Below, in pieces: positions 39,205-47,620 of a stretch of 64,000 nucleotides of DNA. Positions within the stretch are counted from its first letter, which is position 1. The number at the start of each line of letters is the position of its first letter. Below the pieces are notes generated by a model. It did not search any database and was not told the origin of the DNA. It was given only the letters and a program-made list of their open reading frames with translations. This stretch comes from Manganitrophus sp963718695 (GTDB lineage: Bacteria > Nitrospirota > Nitrospiria > SBBL01 > Manganitrophaceae): the NCBI GenBank assembly GCA_963718695.1, contig OY970371.1, forward strand, positions 2,232,001 to 2,296,000, given 5' to 3'. A program made the translations under genes and the position numbers.

Positions 39205-39233
39205 TTGACAAGCACAAGGGCTCATGATACGTT
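39205..39233 (+). promoter_or_regulatory. Candidate promoter upstream of the CPBP protease
   Basis: TTGACA (39205-39210) and TACGTT (39228-39233), spacer 17, lie about 115 bases before the CPBP gene. The 245-base interval holds no convincing gene. Confidence 0.4.
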
Positions 39234-39345
39234 CCCATTTTGACCTCGCTGATTTTACCATGAAATATTGAAAAACGTAGCGTGCCGGTGATGGTGGAAA
39301 GCACCCGATCTATTCTGACTTCCCCAATGACTCGTCTCCCCCACA

Positions 39346-39819
39346 ATGCGTAAACTCATCCACGCCATCGGTCTCGATACCTTTCCCCCCTTTTATAAAG
39401 ATCCTATTTATCTACTCGCTCTCGGCGCCGGCGGGCTCTTTTGGTTTCTTCTCGATCAGCTTCAGCCGGTCACCCCGATGGCGCCGCATCAGATCTTCTC
39501 GGCTCCCTTTTTCTTTCTGGTCGTCTGGCAGCCCTGGTTTGAAGAGATCCTCTTCCGCGGTTTCCTTCAGGGGACCTGGGCCGAGCACCCCTGGGGAAAG
39601 CGCGCCTTCTTCGGGATCAGCGGCGCGAATTTACTCGTCTCGCTTCTTTTTGCGCTGATGCATTTCTGGACGCACCCTCCCCTCTGGGCCGCCTCTGTTT
39701 TTTTCCCCTCTCTGCTCTTCGGGTACTTCCGAGATCGCACCGGCAGCCTCTACCCTTCGATCGTCCTCCACATGTTCTACAACGGGGGATATTTTTACCT
39801 GACGGGACTCCCAACTTAA
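39346..39819 (+). CDS. CPBP-family intramembrane metalloprotease
   Basis: This 157-residue protein has about four membrane helices and the three motifs of the CAAX protease/bacteriocin-immunity (Abi/CPBP) family: Glu66-Glu67-x3-Arg71 in WFEEILFRGF, His106 in LLFALMHFW, and His142/Asn146 in SIVLHMFYN. It is shorter than most members (200-300 residues) and lacks the first helices. No clear Shine-Dalgarno precedes its ATG. Its substrate is unknown. Confidence 0.85.
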   Translation: MRKLIHAIGLDTFPPFYKDPIYLLALGAGGLFWFLLDQLQPVTPMAPHQIFSAPFFFLVVWQPWFEEILFRGFLQGTWAEHPWGKRAFFGISGANLLVSLLFALMHFWTHPPLWAASVFFPSLLFGYFRDRTGSLYPSIVLHMFYNGGYFYLTGLPT

Positions 39820-39888
39820 ATTGCGGAATGCCGATTTTGATTTTTTGTAGAGACGCTTTTTCCATCCACAATCACACCGCCTCTCTTA

Positions 39889-39917
39889 TTGACAACGAAG
39901 GCAGGGGCGTATAGAAT
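39889..39917 (+). promoter_or_regulatory. Promoter of the NAD kinase gene
   Basis: TTGACA (39889-39894) and TAGAAT (39912-39917) with a 17-base spacer, about 50 bases upstream of nadK. Confidence 0.75.
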
Positions 39918-39968
39918 CGATCTCGCCTTGATTTTACTCATTTCTTCACTGAGACCACACCTCATCCC

Positions 39969-40790
39969 ATGAAAACAATTGGCATCGTTTTAAAGCCCGA
40001 TCATCCTCAGGGAAAAGCCGTTCTTGAGAAGCTGGTCCAATGGCTTCAGCAGCAGGGGAAAGAAGCCCTCTTGATCGATGCCGCCAAGAAAACCGTCCCC
40101 CGTTCACTCGACATGGCCATCGTCCTCGGCGGAGATGGAACCCTCCTCTCGGCGGCGCGATTGTTGGAGGGACTCGATATTCCGATTTTAGCGGTGAACC
40201 TCGGCAGCCTCGGCTTTTTGACGGAGGTCACCCTCGATGAGCTCTATCCGACCCTGGAGAAGATCTTCAAAAATCAATATGTCCTCGATCCGAGATTGAT
40301 GCTGAAGTCGTTCATCCGGCGCGGAGAAGCAGAGATTCCTCAGCCGCGAGTTTTAAACGATATCGTCGTCAGCCACGGGACGCTGGCCAAGCTGATCAAA
40401 CTGGAGATCACCATCAACAAACAATTCGTCACCTCGTTGCGGGCCGACGGTCTGATCATTGCGACCGCCACCGGCTCCACCGCTTATTCGCTTTCCTCCG
40501 GCGGACCGATCGTCCATCCTTCCGTCGATGCGGTTATCCTGACCCCCATCTCTCCACACATGCTGACGAATCGCCCGATCATCATCCCCTCCAACGTCGT
40601 GGTTGATGTGGTGGTGAAAACCGCCGAAAAGGGGCCTCATCTCACGGTCGATGGACAGGAAATCTTTCCCCTGGAAGAAAACGACATCGTTCACATCGAG
40701 GCCTCGGAGCGCCGGCTGAAGTTGATTCAATCGCCCCATCGGAATTATTATCAGGTCCTCCGGCAAAAGTTGAAATGGGGAGAGGGGTAA
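39969..40790 (+). CDS. nadK: NAD kinase
   Basis: This enzyme phosphorylates NAD to NADP. The 273 residues include the GGDGT signature (AIVLGGDGTLLSAARL), NLGSLGFLTE, the second conserved block RADGLIIATATGSTAYSLSSGG and HPSVDAVILTPISPH. Length is normal. It has a consensus promoter but only a weak ribosome site. Its stop codon overlaps the start of the propeller gene (TAATG), so they are co-translated. It opens a run of genes concerned with NADP: the Nfn-like fusion and the transhydrogenase follow. Confidence 0.95.
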   Translation: MKTIGIVLKPDHPQGKAVLEKLVQWLQQQGKEALLIDAAKKTVPRSLDMAIVLGGDGTLLSAARLLEGLDIPILAVNLGSLGFLTEVTLDELYPTLEKIFKNQYVLDPRLMLKSFIRRGEAEIPQPRVLNDIVVSHGTLAKLIKLEITINKQFVTSLRADGLIIATATGSTAYSLSSGGPIVHPSVDAVILTPISPHMLTNRPIIIPSNVVVDVVVKTAEKGPHLTVDGQEIFPLEENDIVHIEASERRLKLIQSPHRNYYQVLRQKLKWGEG

Positions 40791-41968
40791 TGTCCCATCC
40801 CAGCGCCCTGCTCCGGACGAACGATCCTGGACGGTCCCGCTTGAGACCTATTTTTGTTTTTCTCAGACGGACCGGACTCCTTTCTATCGTACTTCTTCTT
40901 TTGACGATTCGGATCAGCCAGGGGCAGTCCGTTCCACCGCCGGGCGCTTCCACGCTCTGGACCGGGTGGCAGATCGGACAGGTGGTGATCCGGGCCTTGG
41001 CGATCCGCGGAGATGAAGTCTGGATCGGCACATCGAACGGCCTGATCCGCTTCAACCGGAAGAGCGAAGCCCACCAGATCTACAATACGAAATCGGGGCT
41101 CCTGTCGAACGTGGTCGTCTCGATTCACTTCGATTCGAAAGGAAGCGCCTGGATCGGCACCTACGGCGGCGGACTGAGTCGATTCGACGGAAACAGCTGG
41201 GAGCACTTCACCCCTTATGGGCGAGGGCCCAAGACGTATGGCCCCGAGTGGGTCTTGTACAACCCGAAGAACGGCCTGGGCGACCTCTGGGTCTATGATC
41301 TTCTCTTCGAGCCGAACGGGACGATGTGGGTCGCCACCTGGAAAGGGGCCAGCCGCTTCGACGGAAAAGGTTTTGTGACCTATACGATGGATGACGGCCT
41401 GGTCGACAAGTGGGTCTACACGATTGAACGCGAGCCCTCGGGGGTCCTCTGGTTCGGCACCGAGGGGGGAGTGAACCGGTTCGACGGGAAAACGATGAAG
41501 GGATGGACCCACCGCGACGGACTCGGCGCCGAAATCGGACGCTTAAAAGCGGATCCGCCCGCCGGCGACGGCTATGAAGAGGGACCGGCGCATCACCAGC
41601 AAGACCGGAAAGAAAACCAAGAGGCCAACCCCAACTATGTGATCTCGTCGGCCATCGATGCGAATGGGATCAAATGGTTCGGAACCTGGGGGGGAGGCCT
41701 TTCGCGCTTCGACGGAAAGAACTTTAAGAACTACACCACCGCCGAGGGTCTGGCAGGGAACATCGTGAACGCCATTGAGATCGACAAACAAGGGGTGATG
41801 TGGATCGGCACCAACAAGGGGGTCAGCCGGTTCGACGGGAAAAGGTTCACCACCCTTAACACGATGAGCGGCCTTTTAGGAGATTACGTCTACTCGATTG
41901 CCATCGACCCCGACGGGAACAAATGGTTCGGAACCTTCGGCGGGGTCAGCCGATATGCTGGAAGCTGA
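40790..41968 (+). CDS. Stand-alone seven-bladed two-component regulator propeller protein
   Basis: The ATG at 40790 overlaps the nadK stop by one base and follows GGGGAGAGGGG. In the 392 residues, an N-terminal hydrophobic segment (about 25-45) acts as signal or anchor. Seven repeats of the form W-[IFV]-[GA]-T-x3-G-x-[SN]-R-[FY] follow (for example WIGTYGGGLSRFDG, WFGTEGGVNRFDG, WFGTFGGVSRYAG). This is the periplasmic Reg_prop sensor propeller that usually precedes a kinase or cyclase, but here no output domain is attached. It could present a ligand-bound propeller to another protein. The ligand is unknown. Confidence 0.85.
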   Translation: MSHPSALLRTNDPGRSRLRPIFVFLRRTGLLSIVLLLLTIRISQGQSVPPPGASTLWTGWQIGQVVIRALAIRGDEVWIGTSNGLIRFNRKSEAHQIYNTKSGLLSNVVVSIHFDSKGSAWIGTYGGGLSRFDGNSWEHFTPYGRGPKTYGPEWVLYNPKNGLGDLWVYDLLFEPNGTMWVATWKGASRFDGKGFVTYTMDDGLVDKWVYTIEREPSGVLWFGTEGGVNRFDGKTMKGWTHRDGLGAEIGRLKADPPAGDGYEEGPAHHQQDRKENQEANPNYVISSAIDANGIKWFGTWGGGLSRFDGKNFKNYTTAEGLAGNIVNAIEIDKQGVMWIGTNKGVSRFDGKRFTTLNTMSGLLGDYVYSIAIDPDGNKWFGTFGGVSRYAGS

Positions 41969-41989
41969 GAACAAACGGAGGAAATAGAG

Positions 41990-42241
41990 ATGGACGAAGT
42001 CGAGGCAGGACGCGCAAAGTTTTTAGAGGTTCTCAAAAAGATCGATCCGAAAGCCGAGGGGGTTATTCCGGTTCGCTCCACGAATAACAATTTCCTGATC
42101 TCCCTCTCAAAGGGAAGCGCAAGGAAGTTCATTACCGTGACGGAGGATGATCTCATCGATATGGTCGACGATCATCTGATCTGCGAAACGGTTGAAACAC
42201 AAATCAGGGAAGCGCTGGAGGCAATGAGAAAATCGGGCTGA
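41990..42241 (+). CDS. Small conserved-looking protein, unknown
   Basis: This 83-residue soluble alpha/beta protein has no cysteine and no signal. A core of strands (EGVIPVRSTNNNFLISLSKG, ARKFITVTEDDLIDM) is flanked by helices. It has a good ribosome site (GGAGG, eight bases before the ATG) and lies 21 bases after the propeller gene, so it is the third gene of the nadK operon. No family is recognised. Confidence 0.65.
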   Translation: MDEVEAGRAKFLEVLKKIDPKAEGVIPVRSTNNNFLISLSKGSARKFITVTEDDLIDMVDDHLICETVETQIREALEAMRKSG

Positions 42242-42424
42242 CTTCATTCGATGGAGCGACATCGATCTTCATCCCCGCATCCGTCTCGATCTGGTTTAGT
42301 AAAACCGAGACTGAGTTGATCCTAAAATCCGATTGGAATGATTTAGTGTAACCCGCCTTCCCAAGCAGGTTCATCCTAGATTAAACTCCCCGGTCTCTCT
42401 CTCCAACGTGCATTTTCGATATGA

Positions 42425-42449
42425 CCTCGCGAGGATCTACCTCGCGAGG
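42425..42449. promoter_or_regulatory. Twin palindromes upstream of the Nfn-like gene
   Basis: Two identical perfect palindromes CCTCGCGAGG (42425-42434 and 42440-42449) are 15 bases apart centre to centre. A TAATAT (-10-like, 42453-42458) follows directly, with no -35 consensus. This is the layout of an operator pair for a dimeric regulator of the downstream gene. The remainder of the 274-base gap shows nothing else. Confidence 0.5.
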
Positions 42450-42515
42450 TGGTAATATTCATCAGAGCAAGCCATCACATCGTTCACCATCAGTAAGGAA
42501 GGATAAACACGGGAT

Positions 42516-45500
42516 ATGAGCACATTGTCTCTTGGAATGGAAGGATGGACCTACGCCGATCTCTACGATCCTCTTCGGCTGAAGGCGTTGGCGGAGATCT
42601 TCTACCGAACGGTCGAAGCCTCCGATCCCGATCTCGGCCGTAGTTATGCGGCCTATCGAGAAAATAAAGGGAGAGGAACCTCGCCCATCGATGAATCGAA
42701 CCTGATCGTGGCGCTTGCCCCGCACTTGAACCGATTCGTCTCGCGGCTCTTTAAAATTGACCAGGCCCTCTCCGTCGATGCGCAACAGGCGGACGCCGAA
42801 AAACCGGTATTCGAATTCAAGCGCGACTTCGTAATCCGGCGGGCGCTGAAAGCCTTCCCTCCTGCAAACGTGGCCCCGCTCGATCTGGAAAGAATCGATC
42901 GACAGATGCAGGCGCTGGAAGCGGTCATCGCGCCGCAGGTGAAAGACGATCGGGAACGTTCGATCGCCGTCTCGGTGGTTCAGTTAATCGAGATCGAGCG
43001 TGAGCTGATCCGAAAAGCGAAGGGACAGCAGCAGATCGATGCCGAGCCGAGCCGGAAGCGGCTGATCGAAATCTGCGATCGGATCCGGAACGATGCGGCG
43101 CGCCGCCTGCTTCTCGAAGACCGTCTCCCTTCCCCTTCCGCACTCGATGCCGTTCCGACGGCGGCCGAAGCGGCCACGCGCCTTCTCCAGATTCCGGAGC
43201 AGTGGGTCGCCCTGCATGCCCATCGGGCCGACGCAAAGCCCCGCGTCAAAGAGTGGGTCACCTTCCGGTTTCCGGAGAAAATCGACTTCATGCACTTGGT
43301 GGAAACGCATCCCACGAGGGAAGACCTTGCCGAATCGATCCAAGGTCCGGAGGAGCACCGGCGACGGCGGGATGGCTTCGTCCTGACCGATCCCCGTTTT
43401 AACCTCCGCCAAGTCTTCAACGAAGTCCACTACTGCATTTTCTGCCACGATCGGGAGAAAGATTCCTGCTCCAAAGGTTTCATCGAGAAGGATGGAAAGA
43501 TCAGAGAGAACCCCCTCGGCATCCCCCTGACCGGCTGCCCGCTCGATGAGAAAATCTCGGAAGCGCAGCTGCTGAAACGGGACGGCATGACGATCGGGGC
43601 GCTGGCGACGATGATGATCGACAATCCGACGATCCCCGCCACCGGCCACCGGATCTGCAACGACTGCATGAAGGGATGCGTCTATCAAAAACAGGAGCCG
43701 GTCAATATCCCCCAGATCGAAACCCGAATGCTGACCGACTGTCTCGATCTCCCCTGGGGGTTCGAAATCTACAACCTCCTCACCCGCTGGAATCCGCTCA
43801 ACGTGAAGCGCCCCTATCCCCTCCCCTTCCACGGGAAAACCGTCCTGGTGGTCGGAATGGGTCCGGCCGGCTTTACCCTGGCCCAGTATCTTCTGAACGA
43901 AGGATTCGGCGTGGTCGGGATCGACGGCTTGAAAATTGAGCCGCTTCCGAAGGAGTGGGTCGGCGATGGGGAGAACCCTCCCAAGCCGATCGAGCAGGTC
44001 ACGGAAATTTACGAATCGCTCGACGAGCGGATCATGGCCGGATTCGGCGGGGTCGCGGAGTACGGCATCACCGTCCGGTGGGACAAAAACTTTTTGAAGC
44101 TGATCTACCTCTCCCTCGTCCGAAACGCCCATTTCCGCGTCTACGGCGGGGTCCGATTCGGCGGGACATTGACGATCGACGACGCCTGGCGGCTCGGCAT
44201 CGATCACATCGCCGTCGCGACCGGGGCGGGACGCCCGACCCTCGTTGAGATGAAGAATAATCTGATCCGCGGGGTCCGGAAGGCGAGCGACTTTTTAATG
44301 GCGCTCCAGTTGACCGGCGCGGCCAAGCGAAGCAGCATGGCGAACCTTCAGGTCCGCCTCCCGGCGATCGTGATCGGCGGCGGTCTGACCGCGACCGATA
44401 CGGCGACGGAATTGATGGCCTATTATCCGCTGCAGGTGGAGAAGGTCCGCGATCGCTTCGACACCCTCTGCCGGGAGTTCGGCGAGGAGCGGGTCTGGTC
44501 GATGTACGATCCGGAGGAAAAAGAGATCCTGGAAGAGTTCCTCACCCATGCCGCGGCATGCCGGCAAGAACGGGCACGGGCCGCGGCGGCGGGCGAAGCA
44601 CCCGACTTCACCCCCTTGGTCCGCTCCTGGGGCGGGGTCTCGATTCTCTATCGAAAAACGATGTCCGACTCTCCGGCGTATCGTCTGAATCACGAAGAAA
44701 TCGTGAAAGCGTTCGAGGAGGGAATCTTTTTCGTCGAGAACATGAGCCCGGTGGAATGTGTTCCTGACGCACACGGCGCCGTCAAGGAAATCACCTTCGA
44801 GCGTCAGAAAAAAGACGAGAAGGGAAAGTGGCGCGGCTCGGGTGAAATCGTCCCCTTTCCGGCGCGGAGCGTCTTTGTGGCGGCCGGAACATCCCCTAAC
44901 ATCATCTATGAAAAAGAATGGCCGGGGACATTCCAGCTCGACAAGAAGAACAAATTCTTCCAGAAATACGAGCCGAAGTGGAACGGGAAACCGGAGCCTG
45001 AGCTGATCCAAATCGAGGGATGGGATACCGTCGCCACCGACGTTCCAAGCCTCTTCACCTCGTATCAGAACGAGGGACGCTATATTACCTTCTACGGAGA
45101 CAACCACCCGATCTACGCCGGGAACGTCGTCAAAGCGATGGCCTCGGCGAAAAAAGGTTATCCCTACGTCGTGAAACTCTTCGAGAAACAGATCGCCGGG
45201 ATCGATCCCGCCGCGCAGCCGGCGCGGGACGCGCAATTCAAGATGCTGGCGCAGACCCTTGAGGAAAGCTGCATGCCGCGCGTTCATCAGGTCAACCGCC
45301 TCACGCCGACCATCGTGGAGGTGGTGGTCAAAGCGCCCCTGCAAGCGCAGAAGTTCGAACCGGGCCAGTTCTACCGGCTTCAGAATTACGAAATCGAATC
45401 ACCGATCGTCGAAGGAACCCGTCTGTCGATGGAAGGGATCGCCCTCACCGGCGCCTGGGTCGACAAAGAAGCGGGGCTTCTCTCAATGATCGCTCTGGAG

Positions 45501-46250
45501 CTGGGACACTCCAGCCGTCTCTGCGCCGCCCTGCGGATCGGCGAGCCGGTGGTCGTGATGGGACCAACCGGCTGCCCCACCCATATTCCGGAGGGGGGTG
45601 AGACGGTCGTCCTGGCGGGAGGCGGCCTCGGCAACGCCGTCCTCTTCTCCATCGGAAAAGCGCTGCGGGCCAAGGGGAACAAAGTCATCTACTTCGCCGG
45701 GTACAAAAAGGGAGCCGACGTTTTCAAGATCGACGACATCGAGATGGCCTCCGATGTCATCGTCTGGAGCTCCGATATCGCCCCGGCGCCGCAACCCCGG
45801 CGGCCTCAAGATAAAAGCTTCGTCGGGAACATCCTCCAGGCGATGCAGGCCTATGGCGAGGGGAATCTGGGCGAAACGGCGGTTCCCCTTCGCGGCGCCG
45901 ACCGGATCATCGCCATCGGCTCCGATCGGATGATGGCGGCGGTCAGCGAGGCCCGCCATACCATTCTGAAATCTTATTTTAAGGAGAGCCATGTCGCGAT
46001 CGCCTCGATCAACTCCACCATGCAGTGCATGATGAAAGAGGTCTGCGCCCAATGCCTCCAGCGCCAGGTCGATCCCAAGACCGGCGCGCAGCTCGAACCG
46101 GTCTTCACCTGCTACAACCAGGACCAAAAGATGGACGAGGTTGACTTTCCGAATCTCAACGCCCGTCTCAAACAGAATTCGGTTCAGGAAAAGTTGACCA
46201 ATTTGTGGCTCGATTACCTGCTCAAGAAAAAACCCCTTCTCCGAGTCTAG
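42516..46250 (+). CDS. NfnB-NfnA-like fused FAD/Fe-S pyridine nucleotide oxidoreductase
   Basis: In these 1244 residues, about 1-290 are a helical region I do not recognise. A cysteine-rich part follows (C307-x2-C310-x7-C318, C341, C381-x2-C384-x3-C388), enough for two iron-sulfur clusters. A GltD/NfnB-like flavoprotein part comes next, with FAD site VVGMGPAGFTLAQYLL (445-460) and a second nucleotide site VIGGGLTATDTATELM (619-634). From about 915 comes a ferredoxin-reductase module like NfnA/PyrK: FEPGQFYRL, LAGGGLGNAVL, and a C-terminal C1171-x5-C1177-x2-C1180-x18-C1199 fitting a [2Fe-2S] site. Separate NfnA and NfnB bifurcate electrons between NADH, NADPH and ferredoxin. Here the order is B then A in one chain with extra domains, placed before pntAA. 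Bifurcation is an inference; an NAD(P)H-ferredoxin or glutamate-synthase-like role is also possible. Confidence 0.85.
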   Translation: MSTLSLGMEGWTYADLYDPLRLKALAEIFYRTVEASDPDLGRSYAAYRENKGRGTSPIDESNLIVALAPHLNRFVSRLFKIDQALSVDAQQADAEKPVFEFKRDFVIRRALKAFPPANVAPLDLERIDRQMQALEAVIAPQVKDDRERSIAVSVVQLIEIERELIRKAKGQQQIDAEPSRKRLIEICDRIRNDAARRLLLEDRLPSPSALDAVPTAAEAATRLLQIPEQWVALHAHRADAKPRVKEWVTFRFPEKIDFMHLVETHPTREDLAESIQGPEEHRRRRDGFVLTDPRFNLRQVFNEVHYCIFCHDREKDSCSKGFIEKDGKIRENPLGIPLTGCPLDEKISEAQLLKRDGMTIGALATMMIDNPTIPATGHRICNDCMKGCVYQKQEPVNIPQIETRMLTDCLDLPWGFEIYNLLTRWNPLNVKRPYPLPFHGKTVLVVGMGPAGFTLAQYLLNEGFGVVGIDGLKIEPLPKEWVGDGENPPKPIEQVTEIYESLDERIMAGFGGVAEYGITVRWDKNFLKLIYLSLVRNAHFRVYGGVRFGGTLTIDDAWRLGIDHIAVATGAGRPTLVEMKNNLIRGVRKASDFLMALQLTGAAKRSSMANLQVRLPAIVIGGGLTATDTATELMAYYPLQVEKVRDRFDTLCREFGEERVWSMYDPEEKEILEEFLTHAAACRQERARAAAAGEAPDFTPLVRSWGGVSILYRKTMSDSPAYRLNHEEIVKAFEEGIFFVENMSPVECVPDAHGAVKEITFERQKKDEKGKWRGSGEIVPFPARSVFVAAGTSPNIIYEKEWPGTFQLDKKNKFFQKYEPKWNGKPEPELIQIEGWDTVATDVPSLFTSYQNEGRYITFYGDNHPIYAGNVVKAMASAKKGYPYVVKLFEKQIAGIDPAAQPARDAQFKMLAQTLEESCMPRVHQVNRLTPTIVEVVVKAPLQAQKFEPGQFYRLQNYEIESPIVEGTRLSMEGIALTGAWVDKEAGLLSMIALELGHSSRLCAALRIGEPVVVMGPTGCPTHIPEGGETVVLAGGGLGNAVLFSIGKALRAKGNKVIYFAGYKKGADVFKIDDIEMASDVIVWSSDIAPAPQPRRPQDKSFVGNILQAMQAYGEGNLGETAVPLRGADRIIAIGSDRMMAAVSEARHTILKSYFKESHVAIASINSTMQCMMKEVCAQCLQRQVDPKTGAQLEPVFTCYNQDQKMDEVDFPNLNARLKQNSVQEKLTNLWLDYLLKKKPLLRV

Positions 46251-46269
46251 CCCCCACAGTTTTACCTAT

Positions 46270-46297
46270 GGGAGGCCTTCTAAAATGGAGGCCTCCC
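46270..46297 (+). terminator. Probable terminator after the Nfn-like gene
   Basis: An eight-base stem GGGAGGCC/GGCCTCCC with a 12-base loop is followed by a pyrimidine-rich stretch (TCGATTTCTCTTCCC), 20 bases past the stop. The T run is short, so confidence is moderate. Confidence 0.5.
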
Positions 46298-46384
46298 TCG
46301 ATTTCTCTTCCCATTTCAGCCCGAAAGCCGATCCAATTCGTTGCAAATAGAAGTGCCATCCCCTATCAACACTGTTGAAAATCC

Positions 46385-46414
46385 TTGACGAGACGCTTTT
46401 AGGCTGTGTATAAA
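46385..46414 (+). promoter_or_regulatory. Promoter of the pnt operon
   Basis: TTGACG (46385-46390) and TATAAA (46409-46414), spacer 18, lie about 45 bases before pntAA. With the hairpin upstream, this indicates the transhydrogenase operon is transcribed separately from the Nfn-like gene. Confidence 0.7.
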
Positions 46415-46459
46415 TAGCTATTTGCGTTTTCCCCAACCCCACTCACTGAGGAAGCCAAG

Positions 46460-47368
46460 ATGAAGGTAGCGATCCCTAAGGAAATCATGACCGGGGAACG
46501 TCGTGTGGCCGCGACCCCCGAAACCGTCGATAAAATGATCAAAGCGGGGCTGGAGGTGTGGATCGAGTCCGAGGCCGGTCAAGCAGCCTCCTTCTCCAAC
46601 GCCGATTATGAGAAGGTCGGCGCCAAGATCGCCCCCGACGCCGCCTCGGTTTATGCCAATGCCGACTTTATCCTTAAGATCCAAAGACCGCTGATGAACG
46701 AGAAGATCGGAAAACACGAGGCCGATCTGATCAAAGAAGGGGCGATTTTGATCGCCCTTCTTCAACCGCTGGCCTACCCTGATCTGGCCAAGACGCTCGC
46801 CGAGAAAAAAATCACCGCCTTCTCCGTCGATCTGATCCCCAGAATCACCCGGGCCCAGCGGATGGATGTCCTCAGCTCCATGGCGAGCATCGCCGGATAT
46901 AAAGCGGTTCTCTTGGCGGCCGGCACTTTCGGAAAGCTGATCCCGATGATGACCACGGCGGCCGGAACCCTCCCGCCCGCCAAGGCGCTTATTTTGGGAG
47001 CCGGGGTTGCGGGATTGCAGGCGATCGCGACGGCCAAACGGTTGGGAGCGACGGTCGAGGCGTTCGATACCCGCCCGGCGGTGAAAGAGCAGGTCAAGAG
47101 CCTCGGCGCCGAGTTCGTCGAGCTGGATCTCGGACACGAACAGGCGGAAGATGCCGGAGGATACGCGAAGGAGCTCTCTCCCGAATTTTACAAAAAAGAG
47201 AAGGAGCTGATTCATCAGCGGGTAAAAGCAGCCGACATCGTCATCACCACCGCCCTGATTCCCGGGAAAAAAGCGCCGGTTCTGATCACGACGGAAATGG
47301 TCAAAGACATGAAAAAAGGGTCGGTCATCGTCGATATGTCGGTGGAACAGGGGGAAACTGCGAATTAA
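46460..47368 (+). CDS. pntAA: NAD(P) transhydrogenase subunit alpha part 1 (N-terminal piece, frameshifted)
   Basis: This piece is the dI domain that binds NAD(H) in the proton-translocating transhydrogenase. The 302 residues run from MKVAIPKEIMTGERRVAATP through the nucleotide loop ILGAGVAGLQAIATAKRLGA and RQD-like region to VDMSVEQGE, where the frame ends early. Intact proteins continue with GGNC and about 75 more residues. Exactly that sequence is present in the next frame: one extra G in the run at 47350-47354 (five G; six needed) would join the two pieces into one protein of about 379 residues. The rest of the operon is intact, so an assembly or sequencing error is more likely than real decay. 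Confidence 0.9.
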   Translation: MKVAIPKEIMTGERRVAATPETVDKMIKAGLEVWIESEAGQAASFSNADYEKVGAKIAPDAASVYANADFILKIQRPLMNEKIGKHEADLIKEGAILIALLQPLAYPDLAKTLAEKKITAFSVDLIPRITRAQRMDVLSSMASIAGYKAVLLAAGTFGKLIPMMTTAAGTLPPAKALILGAGVAGLQAIATAKRLGATVEAFDTRPAVKEQVKSLGAEFVELDLGHEQAEDAGGYAKELSPEFYKKEKELIHQRVKAADIVITTALIPGKKAPVLITTEMVKDMKKGSVIVDMSVEQGETAN

Positions 47369-47373
47369 GCAAA

Positions 47374-47598
47374 ATGGGACAAGAGTTGGTGGAAGAGGGA
47401 GTCACGATCATCGGTGCGACCAATCTCGCCAGCAGCGTCCCGATTCATGCCAGCCAGATGTATTCAAAGAACCTGCTTAATTTTCTTTTTCATCTTTATG
47501 TAAATAAAGAGTTGAAATTGGATCTTAATGATGAAATTACAAAAGGATCTCTTTTGACACACAAGGGAGAGATCCTCCATTCAGGAGTAAAGAAATGA
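47374..47598 (+). CDS. pntAA: NAD(P) transhydrogenase alpha part 1 (C-terminal piece after frameshift)
   Basis: The 74 residues carry the conserved end of PntAA: GVTIIGATNLASSVPIHASQMYSKNLLNFLFHL. The frame is open from the break at about 47355 (NCELSKMGQ...), so the ATG at 47374 is only an internal methionine and no ribosome site precedes it. It should be read as one gene with the upstream piece, 46460-47598. The coding then stops 22 bases before pntAB. Confidence 0.85.
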   Translation: MGQELVEEGVTIIGATNLASSVPIHASQMYSKNLLNFLFHLYVNKELKLDLNDEITKGSLLTHKGEILHSGVKK

Positions 47599-47620
47599 AT
47601 CAGAAGGGAGGAGTGAGGCA

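Noticed and set aside
39155..39346. 63-codon frame on the minus strand between the TPR and CPBP genes
   Set aside because: No ribosome site, no recognisable sequence, and a candidate promoter for the other strand runs through it.
42984..44207. Open frame of 407 codons opposite the Nfn-like gene
   Set aside because: Shadow frame without family features; the sense strand shows cysteine and nucleotide motifs.
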